Shown here one piece after another: positions 8,482 through 16,976 of a stretch of DNA of 64,000 bases. The position numbers and the translations under genes were made by a program. Numbering within the stretch: the stretch's first letter is position 1; every line of letters begins with the position of its first letter. The stretch spans positions 496,001 through 560,000 of the forward strand of contig NZ_CP194857.1 in the NCBI RefSeq assembly GCF_051020515.1. Direction: 5' to 3'. The DNA comes from CALKWS01 sp051020515. Lineage in GTDB: Bacteria > Actinomycetota > Actinomycetes > Actinomycetales > Beutenbergiaceae. The notes below the pieces were generated by a model. The model ran no database searches. It was not told where the DNA came from and saw only the letters and a program-made list of their open reading frames with translations.

Positions 8482-8960
8482 GTGTCCGAAACCACGTGGC
8501 TCACACGGGACAGTTATGACCGGCTCAAGGCCGAGTACGACCACCTGGTGAGTAAGGGACGCGCCGAAATCGCGACCGGATCGACGCCGCCCGCGATGAG
8601 GGTGACCTCAAGGAGAACGGCGGTTACCACGCTGCTCGGGAGGAGCAGGCCAAGCAGGAGGCGCGGATCCGCCAGTTGGAGGAGTTGCTGCGCAACGCCC
8701 ACGTCGGGGAGACACCAGCTGACGACGGCGTGGTGGAACCGGGCATGGTGGTCACCGCCGACGTGGGTGGGGACGAGATGACGTTCCTGCTCGGTTCGCG
8801 CGAAGGTGCCGTCGACACCGACCTGGATGTCTACTCGGCGGGCTCACCGCTGGGCTCGGCGATCTCGGGCAAGCAGGTCGGTGACTCGGTGGAGTACCAG
8901 GCACCCAACGGAGCGACCATCGAGGTCAAGATCTCCGCCGCCAAGCCCTACAAGGGCTGA
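8482..8960 (+). CDS. greA: Transcription elongation factor GreA (frameshifted in this sequence)
   Basis: GreA rescues backtracked RNA polymerase by stimulating transcript cleavage. The N-terminal coiled coil carries the acidic tip ('DEGDLKENGGYHAAREEQ' after frame correction) and the C-terminal FKBP-like domain is present ('VVTADVGGDEMTFLLGSREG', 'YSAGSPLGSAISGKQVGD'). GTG start with a strong GAGGAGGG site eight bases upstream. One base is missing near 8573-8576 (the sequence reads 'GAAATCGCGACCGGATC'), so the frames 'SKGRAEIA' and 'IDAARDEGDLK' do not join as given; adding one base yields 159 residues, the family length. Confidence 0.9.
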
Positions 8961-8970
8961 CGACGACACC

Positions 8971-9009
8971 GTGCCCGCCGGCAGGTCACCGCACCTGCTC
9001 GGCGGGCAC
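8971..9009. terminator. Strong bidirectional hairpin between greA and ilvA
   Basis: GTGCCCGCCGGCAGGT pairs with ACCTGC-t-CGGCGGGCAC around a 6-nt loop (16 bp with one bulge). It lies 10 bp after the greA stop and serves the convergent ilvA as well. No U-tract, as is common in high-GC actinobacteria. Confidence 0.7.
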
Positions 9010-9046
9010 CCCAGTTCTCCGGGGTGGTCACCGCTGACCCGTCCGC

Positions 9047-10276
9047 TCACGCGGTGGGAGCCTCCATCGAACCCCACAGCACCCGGTAGTGGTCCTCTCC
9101 GGCCAGTGCCCGCAGGACTGAGTCGCAGTGCTCGGCACCGTTGGTCTCGCACTCGACCGCGATGTCCACCTCGTCGACGGCCAGGTCGGCCGCGGTGCGC
9201 ACGTGCCCGACGTTGAGGACGTTGGCGTCCAGGTCGGCAAGGTGGGCCAGCAACCGGGCGAGGTTGCCGGGGGTGTCCTTCACCCGGACCTGTACCTGCA
9301 GGTACCGGCCGGCCGCCACCATGCCGTGTCGCAGCACCCGCATCAGCACCAGCGGGTCGATGTTGCCCCCGGACAGGATCGCCACCACCGGCCCGGCATA
9401 AGCCCCGGGACGGTGCATCAACGCGGCGATACCGGCGGCCCCGGAGGGCTCCACCACCAACTTGGCCCGTTCGGTCAGCATCAGCAGGGCCCGGGAGATC
9501 TCCTCCTCGGTCACGGTCTCCACCCGGGCCACCGATTCCTGCACGATCTCCAGGGGCACCTGCCCGGGAGTGGCCACCGCGATCCCATCAGCCATCGTGT
9601 GCATCGCCTCCAGCGGTATCGGGCTCCCGGCGCTCAACGACGCCGGGTAGGCAGCCGCGCCCTCCGCCTGCACACCGACCACCTCCACCGGCCGCCCCAG
9701 GACCGTGCGCAGTCCGGCGCCGACCCCGGCCAGCAGCCCCCCGCCCCCGGTGGGCACGAGCACGGTGGCCACCTCCGGCGTCTGCTCGGCGATTTCCAGG
9801 GCGATCGAGGCCTGTCCCGTGACGATGTCGGGATGGTCGAAGGGATGGACCACCACCTTCCCGGTGCGCTCGGCCTCCGCTCGTGCCTCGACGAGAGCCT
9901 CATCGACGCTGGAGCCGGCCCGGCGGATCTCGGCCCCGTACCCGGCGGTGGCCGCCACCTTGGGAAGTGCGGCGTCGACCGGCATGTACACGGTGGCCGA
10001 GATCCCCAGCATCCTCGCCGCCAGCGCCACGCCCTGGGCGTGGTTGCCGGCGGATGCGGCGATCACGCCGGCGGCCTTCTCCGCCGGGCTGAGCCGGGAC
10101 ATCCGCGTGTACGCACCACGGATCTTGAACGAACCACCGCGCTGCAGGTTCTCGCACTTCAGGTGCACCGGAACACCCGCCACCTGGCTCAACGCCCGCG
10201 AGTACTCCATCGGGGTGCGCTGGGCCACCCCCTCCAATTCCCGGGCGGCGGCCCGGATCGTCTCGAGCGTGATCAA
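9047..10276 (-). CDS. ilvA: Threonine ammonia-lyase with C-terminal ACT domain
   Basis: A PLP enzyme of 409 residues deaminating threonine to 2-oxobutanoate. The Schiff-base lysine is K51 in 'GGSFKIRGA', the phosphate-binding glycine loop is 'VPTGGGGLLAGV', and 'AASAGNHAQGVA' is the substrate Asn loop. Residues about 325-409 form a single ACT domain ('QVQVRVKDTPGNLARLL'). This short, one-ACT form resembles catabolic (TdcB-like) or short biosynthetic enzymes. The TTG start overlaps the stop of the AI-2E family gene (TTGA). The symbol is by family convention. Confidence 0.88.
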   Translation of the reverse strand: MITLETIRAAARELEGVAQRTPMEYSRALSQVAGVPVHLKCENLQRGGSFKIRGAYTRMSRLSPAEKAAGVIAASAGNHAQGVALAARMLGISATVYMPVDAALPKVAATAGYGAEIRRAGSSVDEALVEARAEAERTGKVVVHPFDHPDIVTGQASIALEIAEQTPEVATVLVPTGGGGLLAGVGAGLRTVLGRPVEVVGVQAEGAAAYPASLSAGSPIPLEAMHTMADGIAVATPGQVPLEIVQESVARVETVTEEEISRALLMLTERAKLVVEPSGAAGIAALMHRPGAYAGPVVAILSGGNIDPLVLMRVLRHGMVAAGRYLQVQVRVKDTPGNLARLLAHLADLDANVLNVGHVRTAADLAVDEVDIAVECETNGAEHCDSVLRALAGEDHYRVLWGSMEAPTA

Positions 10277-11646
10277 GAAGTGCGGACCTTTCCTCGCTGC
10301 CGGAAATCACGCTGCATCTGCAGCGTGGCCCGCTCCAGGTCACGTTGGTCCTCCGCGGGCGCGTTGTCATGTCCGTGCAGGTACAGCATCACCGAATTGG
10401 TGGCCGCGATGATCGGCACGGCGAGCAGTGCTCCGATGATCCCGCCCAGGACGGTACCTGCGGTCACCGCGAGCAGCACCGCCACCGGGTGCAACTTCAA
10501 GGCGCGTCCCATCAGGAACGGCTGCAGCACGTTCCCTTCGATCTGTTGCACACCCAGCACGATCGCCAGCATGATCACCGAGGTCCAGAATCCGCCATCC
10601 ACAAGCGCCACCAACACCGCGATCGCACCGGTCAACACGGCACCAACGATCGGGATGAACGAACCCAGGAACACCAGGACTCCGAGCGGCAGGGCCAGCG
10701 GCACCCCGAGAATCCAGGCCCCCACACCGATGCCGACACCGTCGATGAAGGCCACCAGGATCTGCATCCGGGAGTACTGTCCCAGGCTCAGCCAGCCCCG
10801 CAACGCCGCACCGTCGATCTGAGCGCGCCCCGCCTGCGGCAGGAGTCCCACCACCCAGGTCCAGATGGTGCGCCCATCCCGCAGGAAGAAGAACAGGCAG
10901 AACAGGGCGATCAGCATCCCAGCGAATATCTGGCCCACCGTGGTGGTCACGCTGATCGCTCCGGTCACGATCTCCTGGACATTATCCTGAACCTGCTCCA
11001 GCGCCTCATCGAGGTACTCCTCGAGTTGGTCCGGGCTGATGTTCAGTGGCCCCTCGCTGAGCCAGTCGACGAAGGCGTACAGCCCCTGGACCGCCTGGTC
11101 GGCCAGATCGGCGATACCGGAGCCGACCGCGCGCCCGGCCAGGGTGAGCAACGTGCCGACCGCACCGAAACTGACGAGCATGGTCAGCGCCACGGCCAGC
11201 GTCCGGGGCACCCCGCGCCCGCTCAGCCAGCGCACCACCGGCATCATCAACGCGGCCAGCAGCACCGCCACCAGCACCGGGATGACCACCAGGCTCAACT
11301 GCATCAGGGCCCACACCAGGGCCCCACCGACGATCGCGATGATGGCGAGGCGCCACGCCCAGGCCGCCGCACCGCGCACCGCGGGCGTCACATAAGCCGA
11401 AGCCGAGACCACCCGCGAGGATGCCTGCGCAGTCGCGGCATCCCCCAACCTCTGGGGCGTCCCCTCCGGCGCTGTGAGGTTCTCATCGGCCTCGGCCCGG
11501 GCCCTGGCTGAGATCTGCTCCGGCTCCGCTTCGGGATCCGACGCCGGATCGGCGGAGGCCGGGGATGCCGCTGACCGATCGTCATCGTCGCGACCCCCAT
11601 CGGACGTGAAGCGGTCGATGAACCGCTTCCCAGCTCCTCGCGCCAT
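10273..11646 (-). CDS. AI-2E family (PerM/UPF0118) membrane transporter
   Basis: 457 residues from the ATG at 11646, which has GAGAGG just upstream. A charged, low-complexity cytoplasmic N-terminus of about 105 residues is followed by about eight membrane helices and the family's central soluble region between helices 3 and 4 ('LEEYLDEALEQVQDNVQEIV'). 'GSFIPIVGAVLTGAIAVLVAL' and 'GNVLQPFLMGRALKLHP' are family signatures. Members are proposed exporters or ion antiporters; real substrates are mostly unknown, and the AI-2E label is historical. Coupled to ilvA downstream by a 4-bp overlap. Confidence 0.85.
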   Translation of the reverse strand: MARGAGKRFIDRFTSDGGRDDDDRSAASPASADPASDPEAEPEQISARARAEADENLTAPEGTPQRLGDAATAQASSRVVSASAYVTPAVRGAAAWAWRLAIIAIVGGALVWALMQLSLVVIPVLVAVLLAALMMPVVRWLSGRGVPRTLAVALTMLVSFGAVGTLLTLAGRAVGSGIADLADQAVQGLYAFVDWLSEGPLNISPDQLEEYLDEALEQVQDNVQEIVTGAISVTTTVGQIFAGMLIALFCLFFFLRDGRTIWTWVVGLLPQAGRAQIDGAALRGWLSLGQYSRMQILVAFIDGVGIGVGAWILGVPLALPLGVLVFLGSFIPIVGAVLTGAIAVLVALVDGGFWTSVIMLAIVLGVQQIEGNVLQPFLMGRALKLHPVAVLLAVTAGTVLGGIIGALLAVPIIAATNSVMLYLHGHDNAPAEDQRDLERATLQMQRDFRQRGKVRTS

Positions 11647-11794
11647 CGCCTCTCCAGCCTCTCGTCTGTGGCTCAGCGTACGGCCCGCACACACTGAGCG
11701 CATGGCCCCGCATCGGGAACACTACGACCAATCCTGGTGTTGCGCAGATATACCCGCCGTGTTTCGGTGGTTCCGTCAGCGTGAGGAGTCGTAC

Positions 11795-12502
11795 GTGATC
11801 TTTGGTAGCCGCCGGCCAACCCAGATGGTGACGCCCGAGCAGGCCCTGCCCGGGCGGACGGCGCCGGCCTACCCGGTCCCCACCAACCACGACGTGCTCG
11901 GCTCCCCGCTGATCGGACCCTGGCCGGAGGGTGCGCGCTCGGTGTACCTGGCGATGGGGTGCTTCTGGGGCGCCGAACGCATCTTCTGGCGCCTGCCCGG
12001 GGTGATCAGCACCGCAGCCGGTTACCAGGGCGGTTACACCCCCTACCCGACCTACGAGGAGGTGTGCACCGGCCTGACCGGCCACACCGAGGCCGTCCAG
12101 GTGGTCTACGACCCCGAACGGATCGGCCTGGAGGAGATCCTCAAAGCCTTCTGGGAGAACCACGACCCCACTCAGGGGCACCGTCAGGGCAATGACGTGG
12201 GCACCCAGTACCGCTCGGCGATCTACTGGACCGACGAGGCCGACGAGGCGCTGGTCCGCGCCTCCCGGGAGGCCTTCAACACCGTGGTGCGCGAGCACGG
12301 GCTCGGCGACATCACCACCGAGTTGCGTCCGGCCTCGCAGGCTGGGATGTTCTACTACGCCGAGGCCTTCCACCAGCAGTACCTGGAGAAGAACCCGGGC
12401 GGGTACTGCAACCACGGGCCCAACGGCATGAGTTGCCCGGTCGGTGTGCTGCGCCAGGACGAGGTGCCGGCCCAGCAACACGTGGCACCGCCCTCGGCCT
12501 GA
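11795..12502 (+). CDS. msrA: Peptide-methionine (S)-S-oxide reductase
   Basis: Repairs oxidised methionine. The catalytic motif 'MGCFWGAERIFW' and 'AAGYQGGYTPYPTYEEVCTG' are diagnostic, and 'AEAFHQQYLEKNP' is the C-terminal signature. The start chosen is the GTG at 11795 with GAGGAG eight bases upstream (235 residues); ATG at 11825 is an alternative. Extra Cys residues at the C-terminus ('GGYCNHGPNGMSCPVG') suit a resolving-cysteine mechanism. Intact. Confidence 0.92.
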   Translation: MIFGSRRPTQMVTPEQALPGRTAPAYPVPTNHDVLGSPLIGPWPEGARSVYLAMGCFWGAERIFWRLPGVISTAAGYQGGYTPYPTYEEVCTGLTGHTEAVQVVYDPERIGLEEILKAFWENHDPTQGHRQGNDVGTQYRSAIYWTDEADEALVRASREAFNTVVREHGLGDITTELRPASQAGMFYYAEAFHQQYLEKNPGGYCNHGPNGMSCPVGVLRQDEVPAQQHVAPPSA

Positions 12503-12532
12503 CCCTGCTCCCGCGACCAACAGGAGGATCAC

Positions 12533-12961
12533 ATGTCGAAGTCACGAGCGCTGACCACCTGGCCGCTACGGATCGCCACCGGTGCGTTCATCATCAACTC
12601 CGGTATGGAGAAATTGGGCGCCGACGCCGAGACCGCGGCGCAGACCCACGGCTTCGCGAGCGCCGCCTACCCGTTCCTGGCCGATGTGCCGGCGGAGGAG
12701 TTCAACAAGGCCCTGGCCATCGCCGAGACCGTGATCGGCGCCGCGCTGCTCATCCCGGGCGTACCGGCGCGCGTGGCCGGCACCGGGTTGACCGCGTTCG
12801 CGGCCGGCCTGGTGGGCCTGTACCTGCGCGCACCCGGTCTGCGCCAGGAGGGCAGCCTGCGCCCGACTCCGGACGGGATCGCCATCGCCAAGGACGCTTG
12901 GCTCCTGGGTGCCGGAGTGAGCCTCGTCGCATTCGACCGGTACCGGCGCAAGCACCGCTGA
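12533..12961 (+). CDS. DoxX-like small integral membrane protein
   Basis: 142 residues with an N-terminal helix ('LRIATGAFIINSGMEKL'), two central helices ('IAETVIGAALLIPGV', 'GLTAFAAGLVGLYL') and a C-terminal helix ('LLGAGVSLVAFDRY'), the four-helix pattern of DoxX-type proteins. ATG start with GGAGG upstream. It lies 30 bp downstream of msrA in the same direction, so a shared role in redox stress is possible but not shown. Confidence 0.6.
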   Translation: MSKSRALTTWPLRIATGAFIINSGMEKLGADAETAAQTHGFASAAYPFLADVPAEEFNKALAIAETVIGAALLIPGVPARVAGTGLTAFAAGLVGLYLRAPGLRQEGSLRPTPDGIAIAKDAWLLGAGVSLVAFDRYRRKHR

Positions 12962-13137
12962 CACTCCGCAGCGTGCTCCCAGCGTGGGCCACGCGGGCTC
13001 CCCGGGTGGGCTGAGCCCGAGCGCCGCGGTGCCCGCCGGCGGCGCCCCCCTCTGCCGCGGCGTCGTTCCGGGCGGACTCACTCTGCCCTCCCTCTGGCAC
13101 CCCGATCGGGACGGGTATCGCCTCACGCGCCACTGCT

Positions 13138-13170
13138 CAGATGAGAGCCCTCTCATCGGCTGCTCATCTG
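13138..13170 (+). promoter_or_regulatory. Overlapping dyads upstream of the glycoconjugate operon
   Basis: Two palindromes interlock: ATGAGAG-cc-CTCTCAT (13141-13156, perfect) and CAGATGAG ... CTCATCTG (13138-13145 and 13163-13170). They lie 66-98 bp before the first glycosyltransferase start in a 274-bp spacer that holds no gene. They could be an operator or alternative stems of a leader RNA. Confidence 0.45.
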
Positions 13171-13235
13171 GTTCTCCGAATCGCTGGCGAAGGTAGTGCC
13201 CATTCGCACTGACCGACCCACGATCGAAGGATCCG

Positions 13236-14450
13236 ATGAACCTGTATCGCCGCCGGGGTGCGCGCGCCCTGCACTCACCCGCGACCGCCGGATCCGAGCG
13301 TCCCCGGATCGCCCTGTACTCACACGACGCACAGGGGTTGGGACACGTCCGGCGCAATCTGGCGATCGCCAGGGCCATGCACAGCCTGGATGCCGAGGTG
13401 CTGCTGCTCACCGGGGCACCTGAAGCCACCGGAAACCGGCACATCCCGGGAATCGACATCGTCTCGATGCCGGCGCTGGCCAAGTGCGAGGAGGGCCACT
13501 ACCGGGCCCGCACCCTGGGCCTGGGTGTGGAGGACATGGTCCGGATCCGCTCCGAGGTGCTCCGCGCCGCCGTCTCCTCCTTCGCGCCCGACCTGCTGAT
13601 CGTGGACAAGCACCCTCGCGGGTTCCACGGGGAGATGGAACGCGCCCTGATCGCCGCCCGGCGAGCCGGCACCAAGGTGGTGCTCGGCCTGCGCGACGTG
13701 CTGGATGAGCCGCGGGTGGCGCGCGACGAATGGCGCCGGGACCGTGCCAACACCGCCCTGCGCGCCTTCTACGACGAAGTGTGGCTGTACGGCGACCCAC
13801 AGGTGTACGACGCCTCGGCCGACCTCGACCTGCCCATCCCGGTGCGGGCCACCGGCTACCTGGCTACCGGCCGGGTACCGAGCCCGGAGCGGGTACGCCG
13901 GCCCCGCTCGCTGGATCCGCGACCCTTCGTGCTCGGCGTCCTCGGAGGTGGCAGCGATGGTGGCCACCTGGCCCGCACCTTCGCCGAGGCCACCTACCCG
14001 AACGGGCACCAGGGTGTTCTCATCACCGGGCCGAACCTGCCCGACGCCGACCGTCGCGCCGTCCGCAAACTCGCTGCCGAACGCGATGACCTGGTGGTGC
14101 ACACCTTCCGGGACGACCTGGAGCACTGGTACGGATCCGCGCGCGCGGTGGTGGCGATGAGCGGCTACAACACCGTGTGCGAGGTGCTCGCCGCCGGCAA
14201 ATCGATGCTCGTCGTGCCCCGGGTACGCCCCCGGAAGGAGCAACTGGTGCGAGCCGAAGCGCTCTCCCAGCGCGGGGCCCTGGAGATGTGCCACCCCGAC
14301 CGCTTGGACCCGGCCGTGCTGAACACCTGGTTCGACACCCTCAACGGTCCACCCGTCCCCGCCAACCCGATCGACCTCGGCGGTCTGGGCCGGATCCCCG
14401 GCCTGGCTGCCCGGCTCCTCGACCGCACGGAGGTGCCCCACAGTGCGTGA
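13236..14450 (+). CDS. GT-B glycosyltransferase (MurG/GT28-like)
   Basis: 404 residues. The N-terminal half starts with 'RIALYSHDAQGLGHVRRNL', the GT-B first strand and glycine-rich loop with the HxxR pattern. The C-terminal half has the donor-binding motif region 'AMSGYNTVCEVLAAGKSMLV', close to GT28 enzymes such as MurG. No membrane helix or signal peptide. It is the first gene of a six-gene unit; it overlaps the next gene by 8 bp. Sugar donor and acceptor are unknown. 'VDKHPRGFHGEME' in the centre looks conserved, but I cannot assign it. Confidence 0.8.
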   Translation: MNLYRRRGARALHSPATAGSERPRIALYSHDAQGLGHVRRNLAIARAMHSLDAEVLLLTGAPEATGNRHIPGIDIVSMPALAKCEEGHYRARTLGLGVEDMVRIRSEVLRAAVSSFAPDLLIVDKHPRGFHGEMERALIAARRAGTKVVLGLRDVLDEPRVARDEWRRDRANTALRAFYDEVWLYGDPQVYDASADLDLPIPVRATGYLATGRVPSPERVRRPRSLDPRPFVLGVLGGGSDGGHLARTFAEATYPNGHQGVLITGPNLPDADRRAVRKLAAERDDLVVHTFRDDLEHWYGSARAVVAMSGYNTVCEVLAAGKSMLVVPRVRPRKEQLVRAEALSQRGALEMCHPDRLDPAVLNTWFDTLNGPPVPANPIDLGGLGRIPGLAARLLDRTEVPHSA

Positions 14451-15732
14451 CTCGATGACCCGACCCGGCGCGCCGGCCTCAAACGGAACCGACGCCGACG
14501 CCCGGTCCTGCGCCCCCGGGCCGCGGGTGGGGTATGTGCTGAAGATGTACCCCCGCTTCTCCGAGACGTTCATCGTCACCGAGATCCTGGCTCGCGAGGC
14601 CGCCGGGGCGGATCTGGAGATCTTCTCGCTGCGTGCACCGACCGACCAGCACTTCCATGGCGCGCTGTCCCGGGTACAGGCCCCGGTCCGCTACATCTCC
14701 CGGGTCCGCCGCGCCGAGGAGTTGTGGCAGCGGCTGCGCCGGGCCGATGAGGTGTTGGGCGGTCTGCCCCCCGAGACCACCGAACTCCTGCTGGGCGCCG
14801 AGGCCGAGGACGCCGCGCAGGCCCTGGACGTGGCGGTGCAGGCCCACCAGCGTGGTATCACCCACCTGCACGCCCACTTCGCCTCCGTTGCCACGACCGT
14901 GGCCCGCCTGGCCGCGCAGTTGGCCGGGATCACCTACTCCTTCACCGCCCACGCCAAGGACCTGTTCCACTCGGCCGTGGACAACGACGACGTGCGCGCG
15001 AAGGCCGCCGACGCCCACCACGTGGTGACGATCTCCAGGTACAACGTGGGCCATCTGCTCGGTCTCGGCGTTCCCGATGACCAGGTACACCTGGTCTACA
15101 ACGGCCTGGACCTGCAGACCTTCCAAGAGGTACCTCGCCGGCGCAACGGCACCGGGACCATCCGGATCGTCGCCGTCGGACGTCTGATCGAGAAGAAGGG
15201 GTTCGAGGACCTCATCGACGCATGCCACCTGCTGCACGCGGCCGGCCGGCCGGTGCGATGCGACATCGTCGGCAGTGGTGAACGCGGCGCTGCCCTGGCC
15301 GAGCGGATTACCTCGCTGGGCCTGGACGGCGTGGTGAACCTGCGTGGCCCCCTGCCCCAGGAACAGGTCCGCCAGGTGGTCGCCGGTGGGGACGTGCTGG
15401 CCGCACCATGCGTGGTGGGCTCGGACGGCAACACCGACGGGCTGCCCACCGTGGTGCTGGAAGCGATGGCGCTGGGCACCCCATGCGTGACCACCGATGT
15501 CACCGGCCTGGTCGAGGTGATCGACCACGAACGCACCGGCCTGCTGGTGCCCCAGCGCGACCCGGCCGCGCTGGCCGGGGCGCTGGAGCGCCTGGGCACC
15601 GACACCGAGCTTGCCGACCGGGTGCGCGCGCAGGCCCGGACCTTGATCGAGACCACGTTCGATTCGCGCCGCCAGGCCCGGACGCTGGCCGGCCTGGCCC
15701 CCCGTCCCGCTCGCGTGGGGGTGGGAGCATGA
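14443..15732 (+). CDS. GT4-family glycosyltransferase
   Basis: 429 residues with GT-B fold. The N-terminal acceptor domain begins 'GYVLKMYPRFSETFIVTEIL', typical of exopolysaccharide/capsule GT4 enzymes, followed by 'HLHAHFASVATTVARL' and 'YSFTAHAKDLF'. The donor domain has 'IVAVGRLIEKKGFEDLIDA' and the EX7E-type region 'DGLPTVVLEAMALGTPCVTT'. The GTG start at 14443 overlaps the upstream gene by 8 bp; the stop overlaps the next ATG (ATGA). It is presumably a retaining transferase using an NDP- or GDP-sugar in the cytoplasm. Confidence 0.88.
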   Translation: MRDSMTRPGAPASNGTDADARSCAPGPRVGYVLKMYPRFSETFIVTEILAREAAGADLEIFSLRAPTDQHFHGALSRVQAPVRYISRVRRAEELWQRLRRADEVLGGLPPETTELLLGAEAEDAAQALDVAVQAHQRGITHLHAHFASVATTVARLAAQLAGITYSFTAHAKDLFHSAVDNDDVRAKAADAHHVVTISRYNVGHLLGLGVPDDQVHLVYNGLDLQTFQEVPRRRNGTGTIRIVAVGRLIEKKGFEDLIDACHLLHAAGRPVRCDIVGSGERGAALAERITSLGLDGVVNLRGPLPQEQVRQVVAGGDVLAAPCVVGSDGNTDGLPTVVLEAMALGTPCVTTDVTGLVEVIDHERTGLLVPQRDPAALAGALERLGTDTELADRVRAQARTLIETTFDSRRQARTLAGLAPRPARVGVGA

Positions 15733-16976
15733 GCACCCAGACGGAGTTGCTCGCCGAGTTGACCCGGCGGTGCGCGGGCCGGCGCGTCGCCTACGTGTGC
15801 GCCGACCCCGGGATCGGGGTGTTCGGCACCAAGGGCGCCTCCGTGCACGTCCAGGCCGTGGTGCGCACGCTGCGCCGCGCCGGGGCCCACGTGGAGGTCT
15901 TCGCCGCCAAGACCGGTGGCCCGGCCCCGGCGGACCTGGCCGACCTGCCCGTGCACCTGCTGCCCCTCGGCGCCGGCGGGCGCTCCGGCGCCGATCGCGA
16001 GCGCCGGCTGATCGAGGCCGACACCGCCACCGCCGCGGTGCTCGAGGGCGCCGGTGGGTTCGACGCCTACTACGAGCGGTACTCCCTGTTCTCCGCCGGG
16101 GGCGCCCGGTGGGCGCGTGCGGTCGGCATTCCCGTGATCGTGGAGGTCAACGCCCCGTTGATCGACGAGCACCACCAGCAGCGCGGCCTGGTGCACCGGG
16201 AGGCCGCCGAGCGGGCCCTCGCAGGCCTGATGGATGCCGCCGACCTGGCGGTGTGCGTCTCCGATCCGGTGCGCACCTGGGTGCGGGACCGCGCCCCGCA
16301 CACCCACGCCGTCGTTGTGCCCAACGGCGCCGACATCCACCGGGTACGCCCCCGCGACACCGGGGACCGGGCGGTGCCTCCGGTACCCACCGTGGGATTC
16401 GTCGGCACCCTCAAACCCTGGCACGGGGTGGAGATGCTCCTGGACGCGGTCGCCCCGCTGCTGCGCCCCGGCCACCTGCCCGGCCTGCCGCGAGGCGCCC
16501 GGTTGCTGATCGTGGGGGATGGCCCACTGGCCGAGCGGATCGACACCCGCGTGGCCGGGCTGGGCATCGCCGGCCACGTCGAGCGCACCGGCTCGGTCGC
16601 TCCGGCCCGGGTACCGGAACTGCTGGCTCGGATGGACATCGGCACCGCGCCCTACCCCGCTGACGCCGGGGACTACTTCTCCCCGCTGAAGGTACTGGAG
16701 TACCTCGCCGCCGGTCTGCCGGTGGTCGCCAGTGATGTCGGCCAGCTGCCCACCATGGTCGACGCCGGCCGCACCGGACTCCTGGTCCCACCCTCGGATG
16801 TGCGAGCCCTTCGCACCGCCCTGGCCGGGTTGTTGGTGGACCCGGACCGGCGCCACCGACTGGGCCGCGCCGCGCGCGCCGAGGCCGAGAGGAAGCACAG
16901 TTGGGAGCACACCATGGTGCACACCCTGCGTGCCCTCCCGGCCGGGCTGGAGAACAGGAGTGTGCCGGCCGCATGA
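15729..16976 (+). CDS. GT4-family glycosyltransferase (second)
   Basis: 415 residues starting at the ATG that overlaps the previous stop. N-terminal 'VAYVCADPGIGVFGTKGASV' is the glycine-rich loop found in GT4 enzymes that act early on an acceptor. The donor domain has 'VGFVGTLKPWHGVEMLLDAV' and 'PLKVLEYLAAGLPVVASDVG' with the EX7E-like pattern. Distinct from the preceding paralogue, so probably adds another sugar. The stop overlaps the next gene's ATG. Confidence 0.88.
   Translation: MSTQTELLAELTRRCAGRRVAYVCADPGIGVFGTKGASVHVQAVVRTLRRAGAHVEVFAAKTGGPAPADLADLPVHLLPLGAGGRSGADRERRLIEADTATAAVLEGAGGFDAYYERYSLFSAGGARWARAVGIPVIVEVNAPLIDEHHQQRGLVHREAAERALAGLMDAADLAVCVSDPVRTWVRDRAPHTHAVVVPNGADIHRVRPRDTGDRAVPPVPTVGFVGTLKPWHGVEMLLDAVAPLLRPGHLPGLPRGARLLIVGDGPLAERIDTRVAGLGIAGHVERTGSVAPARVPELLARMDIGTAPYPADAGDYFSPLKVLEYLAAGLPVVASDVGQLPTMVDAGRTGLLVPPSDVRALRTALAGLLVDPDRRHRLGRAARAEAERKHSWEHTMVHTLRALPAGLENRSVPAA

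Noticed and set aside
9128..10822. 564-codon plus-strand frame opposite ilvA
   Set aside because: Low-complexity His/Arg/Gly composition typical of a shadow; ilvA on the other strand is complete.
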